Origin: Candidatus Kaiserbacteria bacterium
GTDB taxonomy: Bacteria > Patescibacteriota > Minisyncoccia > Phycocordibacterales > UBA12088
Reading direction: 5' to 3'
Assembly (NCBI GenBank): GCA_003561715.1
Contig: PWVU01000051.1
Coordinates: 1 to 21,635 of the forward strand
Length of the DNA: 21,635 bases
Part shown: one piece after another, positions 20,039 through 21,635 of the stretch
How the letters are laid out: each line of letters starts with the position of its first letter
Position numbering within the stretch: position 1 is the first letter of the stretch
The notes under the pieces: model-generated
What the model was told of the DNA's origin: nothing
Databases searched by the model: none
The model's input: the letters and a program-made list of their open reading frames with translations, nothing else
Made by a program: the position numbers and the translations under genes

Positions 20039-20770
20039 ATGTTGCTAGTATTCCACGGTACCGATACGGCGGGGGCACGCGCAAAGGTGCGCGAGCTTGT
20101 CGATGATCTCTCGGCAAAAAAGCCGGATGCGTCATTACTGCGTTTTGATGCCGAGTCGTTTGCGCCTGAGCAATTGCCCGAGCTGTTATACGGGCAAGGA
20201 TTGTTCTCACAAAAGTATCTCGTGGTGCTCGATATGCTCTTTGAGCGCTCCGAGTATCAAGAGGCGGTACTCGATGCGCTTCCTGACATTGCGCAGTCTG
20301 AAAATGTGTTTGTACTACTGGAAGGAAAGCTTGATGCGAAAAGCAAGAAAGCACTTGAGAAACATGCACAGAAGACGCAGGTGTGTGATGCCAAGGGCGG
20401 GGCGGCTGGCGCCGCCCCGCAGAAATCGCCACCCAAGACCTTTTTGGTTGCCGATGCATTAGGCGCGCGCGATAAAAAAATGCTCTGGGTAAGGTATCGT
20501 GAGGCGATCGATGCAGGGCATGCGCCCGAGGAGATCCACGGCGTCCTGTTCTGGCAGATCAAGAGCATGCTGATTGCCCTTGCGACATCAAACGCCGCCG
20601 AAGCCGATATGAAAGACTATCCGTACAACAAAGCGAAGCGCTTTGCAAAAAATTACTCGGAGGAAGAGTTGAAGCGTATAGCGAATGAGTTGGTCACGCT
20701 CTACCACGAGGCGAGGCTTGGTAAGGGGGAGTTGGAGGGGTTGTTGGAGAAGTGGATACTAGAAAAGTAA
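20039..20770 (+). CDS. holA: DNA polymerase III delta subunit-like protein (HolA-like)
   Basis: Probable clamp-loader delta subunit, which opens the beta clamp. It is 243 residues against about 340 in E. coli, fitting the short forms in CPR. MLLVFHGTDTAGARAKVREL at the start resembles the delta N-terminal AAA-like domain (which has no working P-loop), and LLYGQGLFSQKYLVVLDMLF at about 56-75 matches its LFs-kR-lVvl pattern. The C-terminal half (ALGARDKKMLWVRYREAIDA; EEIHGVLFWQIKSMLIAL; PYNKAKRFAKNYSEEELKRI) follows the delta domain III style. The frame opens at TTG 20009, but MLLVFHG at 20039 is the natural start. An internal GC palindrome encodes a small Gly/Ala-rich linker. It is convergent with the HAD gene. 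Confidence 0.75.
   Translation: MLLVFHGTDTAGARAKVRELVDDLSAKKPDASLLRFDAESFAPEQLPELLYGQGLFSQKYLVVLDMLFERSEYQEAVLDALPDIAQSENVFVLLEGKLDAKSKKALEKHAQKTQVCDAKGGAAGAAPQKSPPKTFLVADALGARDKKMLWVRYREAIDAGHAPEEIHGVLFWQIKSMLIALATSNAAEADMKDYPYNKAKRFAKNYSEEELKRIANELVTLYHEARLGKGELEGLLEKWILEK
20397..20420. repeat. GC palindrome 4, inside the holA coding sequence
   Basis: A perfect 10-bp stem, GCGGGGCGGC-TGGC-GCCGCCCCGC, encodes about GGAAGAAP in a low-complexity linker between the N- and C-terminal halves. It shares GGCGGC...GCCGCC arms with the three palindromes at 16.7-17.6 kb. Confidence 0.7.
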
Positions 20771-20797
20771 AGATAAAAAAGAAAAGAGTAAAAATAA

Positions 20798-21229
20798 TTA
20801 ATGTTGTGATGAGTCAGCGAAATAATCTCGTGTGATATCAACAAGTCGTGCGGGATTATCAACAAGATCGACCTCGATCAGCCATTGCTTGTCGTGTATT
20901 GCTTTCTCTCTCAGAACTGTACGCTCCTCCTTGAGCACATCGTTATCGAGCCACATGAATGGCTTTGTAAAATCAATTGCTTCTGTTTTGAGTGTGTGCC
21001 ATGTTGTTGGTTTAATTAAATCAATACGCGTGTGTAGTTCCTCTGGCGTTACGCTCTTCAGAAATGCTTGGGCGTGCGTCCGGTTTCCGTCCATGCAGTG
21101 TGTGGTAAGCCAGTATAAATTATACGAACGAATTGCTTGGAGAAATACCATAAGCCCTTCGGCGGGTTGCCGAAACTTGTTTAGGTCCTCGTGTATGAGT
21201 GTGCCGTCAATATCGAGGTAGATGTTCAT
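20798..21229 (-). CDS. HAD-superfamily hydrolase-like protein
   Basis: A 143-residue protein beginning MNIYLDIDGTLI, the HAD motif I with nucleophile Asp6 and Asp8. LYWLTTH at 38-44 supplies motif II, and FMWLDNDV at 91-98 the acidic motif IV. Lys81 or Lys89 is a candidate for motif III. There is almost no cap domain, so it may act on a large substrate such as a nucleic acid or protein; this is inference. The frame extends to 21274, but MNIYLD at 21229 is the natural start and overlaps the previous gene's stop as ATGA. The base composition is lower in GC than polA/holA, and the gene may belong to a transferred segment. It is paired with the interrupted gene upstream. Confidence 0.75.
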   Translation of the reverse strand: MNIYLDIDGTLIHEDLNKFRQPAEGLMVFLQAIRSYNLYWLTTHCMDGNRTHAQAFLKSVTPEELHTRIDLIKPTTWHTLKTEAIDFTKPFMWLDNDVLKEERTVLREKAIHDKQWLIEVDLVDNPARLVDITRDYFADSSQH

Positions 21230-21635
21230 TTCTCTAAAAAACTTTCTAAATCCTCGTTCCAATCTTTTGCCCATAGCGCTCGATCAAGATCGCGAAGAGT
21301 CATATCGTTTTCTTTCGCAAGGTTGAGGAGGACGTCTAAATATCTGCTGAAGTACAACTCAACCACATTTCCCTTGTCCGTGATATCGTCAGGGTTCTCT
21401 GACCAAATGCCGAAACTCCTTAACTGTTTCCGAACACGAATGTCGTAGACCGTGTATTCTTCAGGGTACAATATCGTCAGGATGGCTGATGCCGTTGCTA
21501 GCTTTATGCCTTTTCTTTTGGTCTTTGTGTCTTCGGTGTAAAGGAGTACGTGTAATCGCTCTTCTCTTGTGCTCGCTCCGGAAATACTTCTAGTACCCCA
21601 CTAACTTAATTTTGAGTCCCTATACTTAAACTTCT
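21226..21635 (-). pseudogene. ASAIL/YDIRV-motif protein, interrupted or truncated at the window edge
   Basis: The frame ends at TGA overlapping the HAD ATG. It encodes KRKGIKLATASAILTILYP then EEYTVYDIRVRKQLRSFG, a pattern seen in a family with VPxASAILTFxxPExYxVxDxRxW, which I associate loosely with helix-hairpin-helix DNA-glycosylase-like or restriction-linked proteins. The C-terminus LRDLDRALWAKDW also fits. Upstream, an in-frame TAG (21601-21603) occurs directly before WGTRSISGAS, which aligns with the WKxPR motif of the family. Between the TAG and TTG 21471 there is no ATG, GTG or TTG, and starting at 21471 would cut the motif. So either the gene has a nonsense mutation or it begins outside the window in a disturbed frame. 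The codons before the TAG are also open to the edge. Confidence 0.5.

Noticed and set aside
1..21635. CRISPR arrays, tRNA or rRNA genes
   Set aside because: I saw no regularly spaced repeats, no tRNA T-loop plus acceptor pattern, and no rRNA-like sequence.

Overview
The window is about 21.6 kb of bacterial chromosome around a replication origin. It most likely comes from a Patescibacteria/CPR organism of the Parcubacteria type. The reasons are the compact gene set, several pared-down housekeeping proteins (YebC, the polymerase III delta-like subunit, PolA without a proofreading core, PilB without its zinc cysteines), the missing recF, yidD and ruvA, weak or absent Shine-Dalgarno sites at most genes, and a lineage-type beta-propeller protein beside the origin cluster. 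TGA is used as a stop (yebC, the first lipoprotein gene, polymerase-adjacent genes), so this is not the recoded Gracilibacteria/Absconditabacteria code. The lineage assignment is inference; no 16S rRNA gene is present.

Positions 1-6467, origin block. A 5'-truncated membrane-anchored propeller protein converges through a bidirectional terminator on the minus-strand set jag-yidC-rnpA-rpmH. Divergent from rpmH is dnaA, followed by dnaN and a small DciA/DUF721-like gene. DnaA boxes lie upstream of dnaA, and better ones lie between dnaA and dnaN, next to an AT-rich tract. The dnaA-dnaN gap is the best oriC candidate.

Positions 6468-13624, wall, translation and recombination genes. A class A penicillin-binding protein diverges from tyrS. 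A very acidic repeat protein, ruvC and a shortened yebC (overlapping ruvC by 4 bases) follow on the minus strand. A DUF3750 gene on the plus strand overlaps the end of ruvB tail to tail.

Positions 13625-14068, a 444-base gene-free interval. It holds a long near-perfect inverted repeat (24 of 26 pairs) around a core of smaller hairpins. One arm can pair instead with a local sequence, which suggests a switching structured RNA. It matches no RNA family I recognise.

Positions 14069-20770, GC-richer block. A pilB/gspE ATPase gene diverges from two small lipoprotein genes that have a consensus promoter and strong Shine-Dalgarno sites. These are followed by tsaE, polA and a holA-like gene. Four GC-rich palindromes sharing GGCGGC...GCCGCC arms lie here: one at the end of a lipoprotein gene, one between tsaE and polA, and one inside each of the polA and holA reading frames. 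They look like a small palindromic repeat family that tolerates coding sequence.

Positions 20798-21635, lower-GC end. A HAD-type hydrolase overlaps by ATGA the end of a gene with a conserved ASAIL...YDIRV motif. That gene has no usable start codon and an in-frame TAG, so it is either broken or truncated.

Recurrent theme. Several genes (the PBP, pilB, tsaE, tyrS, perhaps ruvB and polA) have a -10-like hexamer, often with an extended TG, only 6-10 bases before the start codon. This points to leaderless or near-leaderless transcripts. dnaA and the two lipoprotein genes instead have clear Shine-Dalgarno sequences.
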